Shown: positions 15,982 to 26,165, counted from the first letter of the stretch. The stretch is DNA of 64,000 nucleotides from Gammaproteobacteria bacterium (GCA_013214945.1 JABSRT010000012.1:62001-126000); one strand, 5' to 3'. Notes: generated by a model not told the origin, from the letters alone. Program-made: numbers and translations.

Positions 15982-17139
15982 CTAGTGTGCTTGAATATCA
16001 TAAAACTCTTTTTGCGGTGAATAATCATAAGATCTTAAGATATCTATAATTTTGTGACTGACCAATCCTGAACCGTATGGATTTTTCGCGGGATCTAGTC
16101 GCGTTAGATATTGCGGCGATGTCACTTTGCTGATTGCTTCACCTATAGCTAGGGTATCGGCCTGGCAATGAAAAACTGAAGGGCCGGCTAACCGACCTTT
16201 TTGGCGCTGACCAATGTTTATCGTTGGCGTCGATAATGCAGGCACTTCGATTAAACCGCTGGAAGAATTGCCAATGACCAATGCAGCATGTTTGACCGCA
16301 CTTAAATAACGCACCTGTCCAAGGGACTTAACCAGACAAACTCGGCTTGGATATTTAACCTGAAAAGCACTTAACAATGGAATAATTTTTTGGCCACCAA
16401 GGTCAGCATTCGGGTAAGTAATAATGATTTGATACTTTGGGTGTAATTCTAACGCTTTGAGTAATGCACTTATCGACTCGACTGGGCATTCATCAGCTAA
16501 AGTAACGCTATGATAGGTCGCTAAGATAAAGGGTGACGTTAACGAAAAATCGAGAGACGTGGCTAATTGCGTTAAGGACATTAACGGCCTGCGAGTGATA
16601 TGTTCATTGCCTAGCGCGCCGACACAATGTACTCGTGTCGGAGTCTCACCTAACTGAATCACCCGTTGGCGATATTGTGCAGTGGAAGTTAAATGCAAAG
16701 TACTTAATTTAGTGATGGCGTGGCGCATATTATCATCTAAGGCACCATGGGTTAGCTCACCGCCGTGAAGATGAGCGATAGGTATTTTCATGAGCATTGC
16801 TGCTTGCGCTATAGCAAGTGCTTCGAACCTGTCTCCTAAAATAACGATCAAATCTGGTTTAAGCCTGGTTAGTGCATCAGCAAAGCCGATCAAACCTAAG
16901 CCCATACTTTTTACCATGGCTTGCGATGAGTCTGCTGCGAGCAGCATATCTACTTTTTCGTTGATCTTAAAGCCATCTTGTTCTATCTGGCGATAGGTAT
17001 CGCCATAGGCAGAACCAAGATGACTGCCCGAAACCAGCAATTGCAGCTCAAAGTCAGAAGATTGTTTAAGTTCATGTAGCAACCAATACAAAATACCGTA
17101 ATCAGCCCGAGTACCAGTAAAAACTGTAATGTTACGCAT
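15982..17139 (-). CDS. legG: UDP/GDP-sugar 2-epimerase, hydrolysing (NeuC family)
   Basis: This is a 385-residue GT-B fold 2-epimerase. Features are VFTGTRADYGILYWLL at 5-20, VILGDRFEALAIA at 99-111, HLHGGE, and GNSSSGLIEVP near the C-terminus. It inverts C2 and releases the nucleotide, giving the substrate for LegI. The ATG lies eight bases inside the end of legC, which suggests coupled translation. Confidence 0.92.
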   Translation of the reverse strand: MRNITVFTGTRADYGILYWLLHELKQSSDFELQLLVSGSHLGSAYGDTYRQIEQDGFKINEKVDMLLAADSSQAMVKSMGLGLIGFADALTRLKPDLIVILGDRFEALAIAQAAMLMKIPIAHLHGGELTHGALDDNMRHAITKLSTLHLTSTAQYRQRVIQLGETPTRVHCVGALGNEHITRRPLMSLTQLATSLDFSLTSPFILATYHSVTLADECPVESISALLKALELHPKYQIIITYPNADLGGQKIIPLLSAFQVKYPSRVCLVKSLGQVRYLSAVKHAALVIGNSSSGLIEVPALSTPTINIGQRQKGRLAGPSVFHCQADTLAIGEAISKVTSPQYLTRLDPAKNPYGSGLVSHKIIDILRSYDYSPQKEFYDIQAH

Positions 17140-18292
17140 GAGATTGATTCCGTATTATCGGTGAACTTGGAATATTAACCAAGCAACTTTCAAGCCAAAT
17201 TGAATTAGTCAATTCACCACGTAAACTATCTTTAAACATCGGTAACCGGTGCATTAAAGTCCACACCGGGCGGGTCATCACGCCTTGATCATTCGTGGCT
17301 TTTAATAATGTATCACGGCTGACTTTATCTGGGCAGATAATGGCATTGAGCCAATAATTTGATTGGGCATAAGGGGGTTCAATCACAAAGCGAAAATCAC
17401 TTGTCTCGAAAAAGCTTTGGTAATGGTTGGCTAATGTGCGCTTTTGTTCAATGTACTGTGGTAGCACTTCCATTTGCGCGCAACCTAAGGCGGCATTTAG
17501 GTTGGGTAGGCGATAATTAAAACCTGGCTCATCATGATAAAATTCGTAAACATGAGGCTTTTTGGCGGTCGTTGTAATATGTTTGGTGTGGTTACCATCG
17601 GCCAAACTTTTGCATAACACCATGCCGCCACCGCCAGTGGTTATTATTTTATTGCCGTTAAAACTTAGCGCACTAAAACGACCAAACGTTCCGGTGTGTT
17701 GTCCCTTGTAAAATGAGCCTAAACTTTCGGCAGCATCTTCAATCAAGGTTAAATGCCACTGCTGACAAATGATAAGTAATTCATCAATTTCAACGGGGTG
17801 GCCAAAGGTGTGCATTGGCATAACGGCTTTAAATTGTTGCTTAGTCTTTTTGTGAATACATTGCCCTGCATCATTTATCACCGCATGTTGTTCAAGATAA
17901 TGCGCTAATGCGACTGGGCACAGTCCTAGGCTGGTGGTTGATACATCAATAAATACCGGTTCGGCGTCCATGTGAAATAGGGCATTACAGGTGGCAACAA
18001 AGGTGAGCGCTTGAGTCAATACCAGATCGCCAGCTTTAACGCCTGCCATATATAGGGCTGTGTGCAAGGCTGCGCTACCGTTAACTGTGGCGATGGCTTT
18101 GGCGCTACCCGTATATTGTTCTATGTGTTGCTCAAATTGATCAACATACTGGCCGACACTCGAAACAAAAGTGCTGTCGAGGGTGTTGTTGACATACACT
18201 TTTTCGTTACCCCCAAAGTGCGGTGCGTGCAACGGGATAAACTCGTTAGTTTGATATGTATCTTGAATAAAGCTGATTAATTTTTTGTTCAT
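17132..18292 (-). CDS. legC: PLP-dependent sugar aminotransferase (DegT/DnrJ/EryC1 family)
   Basis: This is a 386-residue aminotransferase that adds the 4-amino group to the keto sugar made by LegB. It has the family blocks FIPLHAPHFGGNE near the N-terminus, GSAALHTAL, LIEDAAESLGS, and SFNGNKIITTGGGGM, in which the Lys is the expected PLP-binding residue. The start at 18292 is chosen because GGA lies just upstream and it is ten bases from the legB stop; the longer open frame to 18433 would run back into legB and adds no family sequence. Confidence 0.9.
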   Translation of the reverse strand: MNKKLISFIQDTYQTNEFIPLHAPHFGGNEKVYVNNTLDSTFVSSVGQYVDQFEQHIEQYTGSAKAIATVNGSAALHTALYMAGVKAGDLVLTQALTFVATCNALFHMDAEPVFIDVSTTSLGLCPVALAHYLEQHAVINDAGQCIHKKTKQQFKAVMPMHTFGHPVEIDELLIICQQWHLTLIEDAAESLGSFYKGQHTGTFGRFSALSFNGNKIITTGGGGMVLCKSLADGNHTKHITTTAKKPHVYEFYHDEPGFNYRLPNLNAALGCAQMEVLPQYIEQKRTLANHYQSFFETSDFRFVIEPPYAQSNYWLNAIICPDKVSRDTLLKATNDQGVMTRPVWTLMHRLPMFKDSLRGELTNSIWLESCLVNIPSSPIIRNQSHA

Positions 18293-18302
18293 TTTGATTC
18301 CG

Positions 18303-19493
18303 CTACATTTTTCCGTCGAGGTACTTGCCAGTGTCTTGGTGAGAAAACTCCGGCAGAGTCTGGTTAAATAACTCAACGAGTTGCTGTTTTGACCAGGATT
18401 TTTGTTGCTTAAATTGTACAATCTTATTTTCAAATGCTGCTAACAGATCAGAATCAAAATTTGGTTTGCTCTTAATAATGCCTAAGTTATCGAAACGTTG
18501 TAGATCTAGATGCTCGTGTTCAGTGAAGAACTCTTCGGCATCTTTCTCACCCGTGGTATCGCTGGCGGTAAATAAACAAGGCCATTGACCTTGCGCAGGC
18601 AGGGTGGTCATGAGTTCTCTAGCTTGCTGTTCACTGTCACATAAATAGGGGATGTAACCCCGCAGTGCTAAATATTTTACAGCGATATCGGAAAATTTTT
18701 GTAGGTGCAGTGATTCACTTAACTTGGGAAAGAAAATATCTCTATTATCACCCAATATACAGGACATTAAGCACAATTCACCTGACTCTTGAGCTGTAAC
18801 AAAATAACGTTTTATATCATTTGGCGCGACTAACGGCTGGTTTTTTTCAAGGCGTTGATTAAAACCGTGTAATAAAGAACCGTCCGAAAATGCGACATTG
18901 GCAAAGCGCGCGGTCGAAATATCAATGTTTACACTGGCACGCATTAAAAACATTTCCATAATGCGTTTAGATGCGCCCATCATATTAACTGGATTAGCGG
19001 CTTTATCGGTTGAGACACAAAAATATTTCTTAGCGCCGCCTTTAATCGCCTGCTCAATCGTTTTGGTGGTATTAAAGATATTAACGTTGATCATTCGCAT
19101 TAAGGTAAAGGGGTCTTTTTCGCTGCGTACGTGCTTTAAAGCTGACAAGTTAAGCACATAGTCATAACGACCATCAGATTCTATCAATGCGTCATATTCA
19201 CTTGAACCAATGTCGAGCGCAAATGTTTGAAAATCACCGGCGATATAACCATAACTACTGCGAATATCCCGAACTAATTCGGTTAGATTATTCTCGCTAA
19301 TATCGACTACATGCAGTTTGAGAGGCTGGCGCTTGAATATTTCTTTGCAAACGGCTTGACCAATGGTGCCAGCACCGCCCAGCACCAAAAAACTGGAACG
19401 AGAAATAACCTGTTCCAGTTGTTGCTGGTGGATCGCGATATCGCGGGTTAATAAAGGCTCGTGGCGGTCAAGCAATTGTAAAGTAGATAACAT
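18303..19493 (-). CDS. legB: NDP-GlcNAc 4,6-dehydratase (LegB, PglF-like)
   Basis: This is a 396-residue short-chain dehydrogenase-like enzyme. The Rossmann motif LGGAGTIGQAV lies near residues 38-48. SALKHVRSEKDP, the VSTDKAANPVNMMGASKR active-site stretch, and RFANVAFSDGSLL follow. It makes the 4-keto-6-deoxy sugar that starts the pathway and is the first gene of the operon. The ATG at 19493 has GGGA eight bases upstream; a TTG ten codons earlier is less likely. The C-terminal 100 residues (TTGEKDAEEFFTEHEHLD) are as usual for LegB. Confidence 0.9.
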   Translation of the reverse strand: MLSTLQLLDRHEPLLTRDIAIHQQQLEQVISRSSFLVLGGAGTIGQAVCKEIFKRQPLKLHVVDISENNLTELVRDIRSSYGYIAGDFQTFALDIGSSEYDALIESDGRYDYVLNLSALKHVRSEKDPFTLMRMINVNIFNTTKTIEQAIKGGAKKYFCVSTDKAANPVNMMGASKRIMEMFLMRASVNIDISTARFANVAFSDGSLLHGFNQRLEKNQPLVAPNDIKRYFVTAQESGELCLMSCILGDNRDIFFPKLSESLHLQKFSDIAVKYLALRGYIPYLCDSEQQARELMTTLPAQGQWPCLFTASDTTGEKDAEEFFTEHEHLDLQRFDNLGIIKSKPNFDSDLLAAFENKIVQFKQQKSWSKQQLVELFNQTLPEFSHQDTGKYLDGKM

Positions 19494-19791
19494 CGAACAG
19501 GTCCCAATTTGAAATTTATTCAAACTAATGAATAAGCTATAACTTAATATTTCCTATATTAGCTGCCCGATATCAAAAAAACACCTTAAAACGGATCATA
19601 GATACAATTTAAATCGAAAAAACGGTGAGGATGTGGTTTAATTCCACTCACTGTCAATAAATTGACTGTTGCTAACCTTTTATGAAGATGGGTAAAATGG
19701 CGCAGCAATTTTAAAGTAGTAAATACTTTATTTTACAAGTATTTTGTATTTTTATGGGCGGGAGTCCAAATCGTAAGGGTATAGTGTCAAA
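19494..19791. other. Divergent region legB / flrA
   Basis: No gene. It contains a perfect 14-bp palindrome GTCAATAAATTGAC at 19653-19666, and AT-rich inverted repeats around 19714-19745 (AAAGTA...TACTTT and AAATACTT...AAGTATTT) just before flrA. These could be an operator and a leader hairpin of flrA. I could not pick a clear sigma-70 promoter for either gene. Confidence 0.4.
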
Positions 19792-21234
19792 ATGCAGGCC
19801 TCAGATACAATTTTGATTTGTGGAACCAATTCACAGCAAGTACAACAATTAGTCACCATTTTTGAGTTTATTGGCGAATCGGTCAGATGTCTAGATAGCG
19901 TAACGGAACTAACCGAACTATTGAGTGAATGTAATAACGAACAGTTTCGAACTGTTATTATTGATGATTCTGTTAGCGCTAACGCAAAGAGCATATGTGA
20001 TGCTTTTTTACGCCAGCCATTTTTATTTATTGGTGTAAACGATCAGCTTGAGTTAGGCCGTAATATTATCGGTCAAATTCAGTTGCCGTTTAAATATGCT
20101 CAACTGACGCAAGAACTGCACAATAGCCAAGACTTTCTCAATAAACGTCCCACCACAATGGCGATTGCTGGCTCACAATCGATGCTGTTTCGCAGTTTGG
20201 TTGGACGCAGTGAAAAAATTCAAGATGTTCGGGTCCTTATTGAACAAGTTGCGTCGACCGATGCCAATGTGTTGGTTTTGGGAGAATCCGGTACCGGTAA
20301 AGAAGTAGTGGCCCGTAATGTTCACTATTATTCTAAACGTCGTGAAGGGCCATTTATTCCTATTAACTGTGGTGCTATCCCGCCAGAATTATTAGAAAGT
20401 GAACTGTTTGGTCACGAAAAGGGTGCATTTACAGGTGCTTTTACTGCGCGAAAAGGACGTTTTGAATTAGCCGAAGGTGGTACCTTATTTCTTGATGAAA
20501 TTGGTGATATGCCACAACCGATGCAGGTTAAATTATTACGGGTTTTGCAAGAACGTACTTTTGAACGGGTCGGTGGCACAAAGACCATTGCATGTAATGT
20601 CCGGATTATTGCGGCGACTCATCAACAATTAGAATCGATGATTAGCGCCGGTAAGTTTCGTGAAGATTTATATTACCGATTGAATGTGTTCCCAATTGAC
20701 ATGCCGGCGTTACGGGATCGAAAAAACGATGTGCCGCTCTTACTACAAGAGTTGGTGTCAAGGATGGAATCGACTTATAACACCAGTATACGGTTTACTC
20801 AGCGCTGTATTGAGTCGTTAATGTTACATGGTTGGTCAGGCAACGTGCGTGAGTTGAGTAATTTGGTTGAACGATTAGTGATTTTATATCCTAATAATTT
20901 AGTCGATGTTAACGATTTACCGGTCAAATATCGACATCTTGATGTGCCTGAATATGAGCCCGATTATCCAGAAGAGCTGCAAGAGCAAGACGTGTTTGCT
21001 GCAATCTTTAGCGGTGAAGAAGAAATTGAAATTCCCGAGCGCGCTATGACCAGAGAGTTACCCGCTGAAGGGGTAAATTTGAAAGAAATGCTGTCTGAAT
21101 TGGAAATTGATTTAATTCGTCAGGCGATTGAACAACAAGATGGTGTTGTGTCACGCGCCGCAGAAGTTTTAGGGATGCGCCGGACTACACTGGTTGAGAA
21201 AATGCGTAAATACGGCATGTCGAAAGAAAGTTAA
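19792..21234 (+). CDS. flrA: Flagellar master regulator FlrA (FleQ family)
   Basis: This is a 480-residue sigma-54-dependent activator. The N-terminal FleQ domain (about 1-115) lacks a classic phospho-acceptor. The AAA+ domain (about 145-370) has Walker [15 protein letters not shown] for sigma-54 contact, LFLDEIGDM Walker B, and an arginine-rich C-end. The Fis-type helix-turn-helix is at about 435-480 ([20 protein letters not shown]). It is expected to switch on the class II sigma-54 promoters found before flrBC, fliE and flhA; in related species FlrA/FleQ also senses c-di-GMP and is antagonised by FlhG. Monocistronic, with a terminator behind it. Confidence 0.93.
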   Translation: MQASDTILICGTNSQQVQQLVTIFEFIGESVRCLDSVTELTELLSECNNEQFRTVIIDDSVSANAKSICDAFLRQPFLFIGVNDQLELGRNIIGQIQLPFKYAQLTQELHNSQDFLNKRPTTMAIAGSQSMLFRSLVGRSEKIQDVRVLIEQVASTDANVLVLGESGTGKEVVARNVHYYSKRREGPFIPINCGAIPPELLESELFGHEKGAFTGAFTARKGRFELAEGGTLFLDEIGDMPQPMQVKLLRVLQERTFERVGGTKTIACNVRIIAATHQQLESMISAGKFREDLYYRLNVFPIDMPALRDRKNDVPLLLQELVSRMESTYNTSIRFTQRCIESLMLHGWSGNVRELSNLVERLVILYPNNLVDVNDLPVKYRHLDVPEYEPDYPEELQEQDVFAAIFSGEEEIEIPERAMTRELPAEGVNLKEMLSELEIDLIRQAIEQQDGVVSRAAEVLGMRRTTLVEKMRKYGMSKES

Positions 21235-21264
21235 TCGACTCGCTGCGATAAAAATAATACGATT

Positions 21265-21297
21265 AAAAAACATCACCAACAGGGTGATGTTTTTTTT
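21265..21297. terminator. Terminator of flrA
   Basis: AACATCACC and GGTGATGTT around a short loop, flanked by A6 and T8 runs, so it could work on both strands. Confidence 0.88.
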
Positions 21298-21325
21298 ACT
21301 TACTGATTTATCACACTTAAAACAT

Positions 21326-21341
21326 TGGCACACAACCTGCA
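21326..21341 (+). promoter_or_regulatory. Sigma-54 promoter of flrBC
   Basis: TGGCACACAACCTGCA: GG and GC are exactly ten bases apart and TGGCAC is the consensus -24. It lies 47 bases before the flrB ATG. Confidence 0.75.
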
Positions 21342-21387
21342 TTAGTCAAATATATAGTTGTTAAGACAAAATATTGACGAGGTTGCC

Positions 21388-22449
21388 ATGGTTGCAAATG
21401 TTGCTTATAAAAACACCCCAGATCAACAGACTGTTTCTAGTAGTCGGTTAGCTCATTTAGTGGATATTTTGCCGTCGGGTTTAGTGATTATTAATGGCAA
21501 TGGCATAGTAGAAGAGGCTAATCAATTGGCCATTTCATTATTGGGCGACCCATTAATTAACGAACGCTGGTTAGATGTGATTAATCGTTCATTTCAACCA
21601 CGGGCCGATGACGGTCACGAAGTATCATTAAAAGATGGCCGGCGCTTAAAAATTGCGATTACTTCGCTTGAACCTGAAGCGGGTCAGTTAATTTTATTAA
21701 CGGATTTGACCGAAACCCGTCAACTGCAAAACTCAATGGCGCACATGCAGCGCTTATCTGCCTTAGGCAAGATGGTTGCTTCGTTAGCACATCAAGTCAG
21801 GACGCCACTGTCTGCAGCGATCCTTTATGCCGCCAATCTTAAAAATACTCAAATGTCAGCCCATTCGCGCGATGCTTTTCAAACTAAATTGATGGCGCGA
21901 CTTAAAGATCTTGAATTACAAGTTAACGATATGCTGATGTTGGCTAAAAATGATGATAATCCGGTGGTGGTTGAATTATCCTTGCAAGAGCTGCTTGGTG
22001 AAGTTGAAGCCGGTTGTGAGGCGATGATGACGCAACATCAGGCGCGGTTAATGGTCACTATTCCAGAGCCTGATCTACTTATTATGGGAAACCGCAGTAC
22101 GTTAGCTGGCGCTATTAATAATTTAATCCATAATGCGGTGCAAGCTAAACCTAACGGGTTGATGTTACATTTGATGGCGCAAAAACTTGGCGAGCACGAA
22201 GTTGAAATATCATTAATCGACAATGGACCAGGCATTACGGGGGCATTACAGCGCAAAATATTCGAACCTTTCTATACCACCAAAAGTCAGGGGACTGGAC
22301 TCGGATTAGCCGTGGTGCAGTCGGTGGTGAAATCACACAATGGCCGTTTGAGTTTAGTCTCTAAGATCGGTCAAGGTTCACGGTTTTCACTGATTATTCC
22401 ATTACAGCGTGAAGCCGCTGTTATTATGCAACATGCGGTCGGAGGATAA
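21388..22449 (+). CDS. flrB: Flagellar sensor histidine kinase FlrB
   Basis: This is a 353-residue cytoplasmic kinase with no membrane segment. A PAS-like N-terminal region (about 20-110) is followed by a HisKA helix with the phospho-accepting H135 in LAHQVRTPL, and a HATPase domain (about 230-345) with NLIHNAVQA, DNGPGI and GTGLGLAVV. It phosphorylates FlrC. The ATG at 21388 has GAGG eight bases upstream; the longer frame begins at a TTG at 21358 close to the promoter and is unlikely. flrC follows after three bases. Confidence 0.92.
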   Translation: MVANVAYKNTPDQQTVSSSRLAHLVDILPSGLVIINGNGIVEEANQLAISLLGDPLINERWLDVINRSFQPRADDGHEVSLKDGRRLKIAITSLEPEAGQLILLTDLTETRQLQNSMAHMQRLSALGKMVASLAHQVRTPLSAAILYAANLKNTQMSAHSRDAFQTKLMARLKDLELQVNDMLMLAKNDDNPVVVELSLQELLGEVEAGCEAMMTQHQARLMVTIPEPDLLIMGNRSTLAGAINNLIHNAVQAKPNGLMLHLMAQKLGEHEVEISLIDNGPGITGALQRKIFEPFYTTKSQGTGLGLAVVQSVVKSHNGRLSLVSKIGQGSRFSLIIPLQREAAVIMQHAVGG

Positions 22450-22452
22450 GCA

Positions 22453-23793
22453 ATGACCATTAATAAAATACTTGTGGTTGAAGACGATGCTGGATTGCGA
22501 GAAGCGCTGGTTGATACGCTGATGTTGGGTGGCTACGACTGCATTGAATGTGAAAGTGGCGAAGAAGCTTTACTGACACTAAAAACAACCAAGGTCTCGC
22601 TGGTGGTTTCTGACGTGCAAATGGGCGGCATGTCTGGCCTTAGTTTGTTACGCAGTATTAAGGCTAAATGGCCAGACCTACCGATATTGCTAATGACGGC
22701 ATTTGCGACCATTGATGATGCGGTAAGTGCGATGCGAGATGGTGCTGCTGACTATATGGCCAAACCATTCGCACCCGAGGTATTATTAAACTTGGTCAGC
22801 AGATATATGCCAGCGGAACAGCTAGATACCAGCGACCCGGTGGTGGCAGATCCTAAATCTATCGCGCTATTAGAACTCGCTAAAAAAGTAGCGGCTAGTG
22901 ATGCTTCGGTCATGATCAGCGGCCCGTCGGGCTCAGGCAAAGAAGTATTGTGTCGTTACATTCATAATCATTCGACGCGGCGTGACAAGCCTTTCGTTGC
23001 GATTAACTGCGCTGCAATTCCAGAAAACATGCTGGAATCAACCCTATTTGGTTATGAGAAAGGTGCATTTACTGGTGCGCTGCAAGCGTGCCCTGGGAAA
23101 TTTGAACAAGCACAAGGCGGCACGATTTTACTCGATGAAATTACCGAAATGGACATTAGTCTGCAAGCGAAACTGCTGCGGGTATTGCAAGAGAAAGAAG
23201 TTGAGCGCTTGGGTTCGCGAAAAACAATTAAATTAAATGTGCGTGTATTGGCCACTTCAAACCGCGATTTACGTCAGGCTATTAGCGCGAAAGAATTTAG
23301 GGAAGACTTATATTACCGGCTCAATGTTTTCCCGCTCAGTTGGCCTGAGCTTAAAGCGCGACCAGGCGATATAGTGCCGCTGGCAAATTACCTGATGAGT
23401 CGTCATGGTTCAGGTAATATTGCTTTAGCTGTCGATGCCCAGCATCGATTGCTTGCCCATAGCTGGCCTGGTAATGTCCGCGAATTAGATAACGTCATCC
23501 AACGCGCACTTATTTTATGCGATGGTCGTCAGGTAACATCTGCTGAACTTATTATTGAGGATCTTAACGACAGTATCGCATATCAGCCACCGCAAATTGT
23601 GTCCGATATTGAACTGCCATCCGAAGCACTTGGTCATGAACTCAAACATCAAGAAAATCAAATTATTCTTGATACCTTGGTATTGTGTGATGGTTCACGT
23701 AAAGATGTCGCCGACAAATTGGGCATAAGTCCACGAACCTTACGTTATAAATTGGCTAAAATGCGAGAAATGGGGATCGAGTTGCCAGTGTAA
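22453..23793 (+). CDS. flrC: Flagellar response regulator FlrC
   Basis: This is a 446-residue NtrC-type activator. The receiver domain (1-120) has phospho-acceptor D54 in VVSDVQMGG and K104-type IMAKPF-like sequence (YMAKPFAPE). The AAA+ domain (about 140-360) has GPSGSGKE and GAFTGA. The Fis-type HTH at the C-terminus ends KLGISPRTLRYKLAKMRE. It activates the class III sigma-54 flagellar promoters after FlrB phosphorylation. The start follows GGAGGATAAGC. Terminator at 23843-23880. Confidence 0.93.
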   Translation: MTINKILVVEDDAGLREALVDTLMLGGYDCIECESGEEALLTLKTTKVSLVVSDVQMGGMSGLSLLRSIKAKWPDLPILLMTAFATIDDAVSAMRDGAADYMAKPFAPEVLLNLVSRYMPAEQLDTSDPVVADPKSIALLELAKKVAASDASVMISGPSGSGKEVLCRYIHNHSTRRDKPFVAINCAAIPENMLESTLFGYEKGAFTGALQACPGKFEQAQGGTILLDEITEMDISLQAKLLRVLQEKEVERLGSRKTIKLNVRVLATSNRDLRQAISAKEFREDLYYRLNVFPLSWPELKARPGDIVPLANYLMSRHGSGNIALAVDAQHRLLAHSWPGNVRELDNVIQRALILCDGRQVTSAELIIEDLNDSIAYQPPQIVSDIELPSEALGHELKHQENQIILDTLVLCDGSRKDVADKLGISPRTLRYKLAKMREMGIELPV

Positions 23794-23842
23794 AGCATTT
23801 ATTAACCAGTTAGTTAGATACCTGTCGCCATTGATTGCCTGA

Positions 23843-23880
23843 TAATCTCTACTGCCATTTGCGCGGTAGGGATTATTTTA
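23843..23880 (+). terminator. Terminator of flrBC
   Basis: TAATCTCTACTGC pairs with GCGGTAGGGATTA (two G-U pairs) and is followed by TTTTA. Confidence 0.75.
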
Positions 23881-23887
23881 GTTACTT

Positions 23888-23903
23888 TGGCAAGATCTTT
23901 GCA
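23888..23903 (+). promoter_or_regulatory. Sigma-54 promoter of the fliE operon
   Basis: TGGCAAGATCTTTGCA matches TGGCA...TTTGCA with GG-N10-GC spacing, 52 bases before the fliE ATG. Confidence 0.8.
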
Positions 23904-23954
23904 TTAATTGAGTAAGATTAGATTATCGTCAATTAAATGTCAGGAGATTCGTTT

Positions 23955-24284
23955 ATGAATATCAACTCAAGTTCGCTGTTTAATGAAATGCAGGGTATGA
24001 TTTCAAAAACTCAAATGTCCGCTCCGGCCATGGAGTCGCTTCAGGTCACCAAACCTGGCGCGAGCGACTTCTCAAGCATGCTAAAAATGGCAGTCGATAA
24101 TGTTAATTCAATTCAAAAACAATCAAACGCGATGCAAAATGCTGTTGAAATGGGCGATCGCTCTGTTAGCATAGCCGATGCAATGATTGCTTCGCAAAAA
24201 TCGAGTGTGGCGTTTACGGCAACGGTTGAAGTAAGAAATAAATTTGTGGAAGCGTACAAAGAAATAATGAATATGCCTGTTTAA
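23955..24284 (+). CDS. fliE: Flagellar hook-basal body protein FliE
   Basis: This 109-residue protein joins the MS ring to the rod in the periplasm. The C-terminal FliE region (about 45-109) has FSSMLKMAVDNVN, SNAMQNAVEMGDRSVSIADAMIASQKSSVAF and a YKEIMNMPV end. The ATG at 23955 is chosen because AGGAG lies nine bases upstream; an in-frame ATG at 23937 overlaps that site. First gene of fliEFGHIJ. Confidence 0.94.
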   Translation: MNINSSSLFNEMQGMISKTQMSAPAMESLQVTKPGASDFSSMLKMAVDNVNSIQKQSNAMQNAVEMGDRSVSIADAMIASQKSSVAFTATVEVRNKFVEAYKEIMNMPV

Positions 24285-24428
24285 TCTACTAGTTAGCGTC
24301 CTAATATAGCAATAATATCGGGCCTAGATAGACTTAACGAATAGTTAACAGTTTAGCTCGCACCCAAACGTTGAATATAGGATAATCAATTGCTAACCCA
24401 GTAATAGGCTTGATAAAGGAACGTTTAA

Positions 24429-26165
24429 GTGGCACAACCAACCGAAACAACCGACATGATTGTAAGCGATGAATCATCGGCTATTATAAATTCCGGTAGC
24501 ACACCTGAGGTTGACAGCCCTAGCGGCGGCTTATTTTCTGGTTTGAGTGGTGCCGACACCATTCGACAAGTCATCATGATTGTTGCAGTAACTGCCTGTT
24601 TGGCTATTTCGGTGATGGTTGTATTATGGACCCAAGAAACTGAATATCGTCCTCTGGGTGAAATGAGCACGACCGAATTTACCCAAGCACTTGACTTTCT
24701 AGATCAAAATCAATTCGAAGGCTATCAGATTAAAGGCAACAGTATTTGGGTGCCTCAGCCTGATTATGCCAAAATAAAACTCGCCATGACCCGTGCTGGC
24801 ATGGCCGCAGAACCGTCTAACGGTGATGAAATTCTGATGCAAGATATGGGGTTTGGGGTGAGTCAACGGATGGAACGTGAGCGGATTAAACATAGCCGAG
24901 AACGTCAGCTGTCTTCGGCGATTGCAGAATTAAAAAATGTGGCTCGCGCTCGTGTATTGCTCGCTATTCCCAAAGAAAATGTATTTTCGCGTCGTAATAA
25001 AAAAGCCAGTGCGACTGTGGTTATTACGCTTAACCGTGGCCGTGCGTTAACACAAGAAGAAATCGATTCAATTGTCGATATTGTCGCTTCGGCTGTGCCG
25101 ATGTTAGAGCCTGGTCGGGTATCAATTGCTGACCAAAACGGTCGCTCGCTAAAGTCGGGCAATGAAGATCCGTCGAGCATTAGAAGTCGCAAAGAATTCG
25201 AGCAAGAAAAGAAACGAGAAAGCCTCTATCTCGATAAAATAGACTCAATTCTAATTCCAGTTATCGGCATTGGTAATTACACGGCCCAAGTCGATGTGAC
25301 GATGGATTTTACCAGTGTAGAAGAAACGCAAAAGCGCTTTAACCCCGATTTACCCGCAATCCGCAGTGAGCGGACGATGGAAAATAGTAATATTGGCAAT
25401 ATTATCAGTGGCATTGCTGGCGCTTTGTCGAACCAACCGCCACTCGAATCAGATATTCCCCAAGAAGTTAATTCGGCTAAAGTTGGTTCGACCACCTCGA
25501 GAGAAAGAGGTCAGTTTCAAAAAGAAGCCACGCGTAACTATGAACTAGACACCACCATTAGTCATATTCAGCAGCAAGTCGGGGTTATTAAACGCCTGAG
25601 TGTCTCGGTTGCTCTCGATTATATCAAGGGGCCAGCAACCGCTGAGGGTGAAGCAACAACTAAAGCCCGTGAACCCGCCGAGCTGGCTAATATTCGCCGA
25701 TTGCTCGAAGGCAGTATTGGTTTCAATCAAGCACGAGGTGACAATCTTGAAGTGGTTACTGTGCCATTTTATAAAGAAACATTTGATGAAGTTGCTGAGC
25801 TGCCACTGTGGGAACAACCTTGGTTTGCTAAGTTAATAAAAATGGTGCTGGGCGCACTTATTGTGGTCGTTATATTATTAGTGCTGGTTCGCCCAATGCT
25901 CAATCGCTTAATTTACCCTGAAGTTGAAGAAGAAGATGAATTGGGTGAAGGCGACATGGCTGATTTTGACGACCAGTTCGCAGCAGACACTGTTGACATG
26001 TTGGCGGCCTCAGATGGTGATTACAGCTATGCAGAAGATGGCTCAATTCAATTACCGGATTTACGAAAAGATGATGATTTGTTACGAGCGGTGCGAGCGT
26101 TGGTGGCAAATGAACCAGATTTATCAATTCAAGTAATCAAAAACTGGTTACACGAAGAAGATTAA
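24429..26165 (+). CDS. fliF: Flagellar MS-ring protein FliF
   Basis: This is a 578-residue inner-membrane ring protein that nucleates basal-body assembly and carries FliG on its cytoplasmic C-terminus. Membrane segments lie near residues 40-60 and about 470-490 (LGALIVVVILLVLVRPML), with the periplasmic ring-building domains between. The acidic C-terminal tail contains the FliG-binding end (LLRAVRALVANEPDLSIQVIKNWLHEED). It starts at GTG after AAAGGAACG. 144 bases separate it from fliE with no terminator. Confidence 0.96.
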   Translation: MAQPTETTDMIVSDESSAIINSGSTPEVDSPSGGLFSGLSGADTIRQVIMIVAVTACLAISVMVVLWTQETEYRPLGEMSTTEFTQALDFLDQNQFEGYQIKGNSIWVPQPDYAKIKLAMTRAGMAAEPSNGDEILMQDMGFGVSQRMERERIKHSRERQLSSAIAELKNVARARVLLAIPKENVFSRRNKKASATVVITLNRGRALTQEEIDSIVDIVASAVPMLEPGRVSIADQNGRSLKSGNEDPSSIRSRKEFEQEKKRESLYLDKIDSILIPVIGIGNYTAQVDVTMDFTSVEETQKRFNPDLPAIRSERTMENSNIGNIISGIAGALSNQPPLESDIPQEVNSAKVGSTTSRERGQFQKEATRNYELDTTISHIQQQVGVIKRLSVSVALDYIKGPATAEGEATTKAREPAELANIRRLLEGSIGFNQARGDNLEVVTVPFYKETFDEVAELPLWEQPWFAKLIKMVLGALIVVVILLVLVRPMLNRLIYPEVEEEDELGEGDMADFDDQFAADTVDMLAASDGDYSYAEDGSIQLPDLRKDDDLLRAVRALVANEPDLSIQVIKNWLHEED

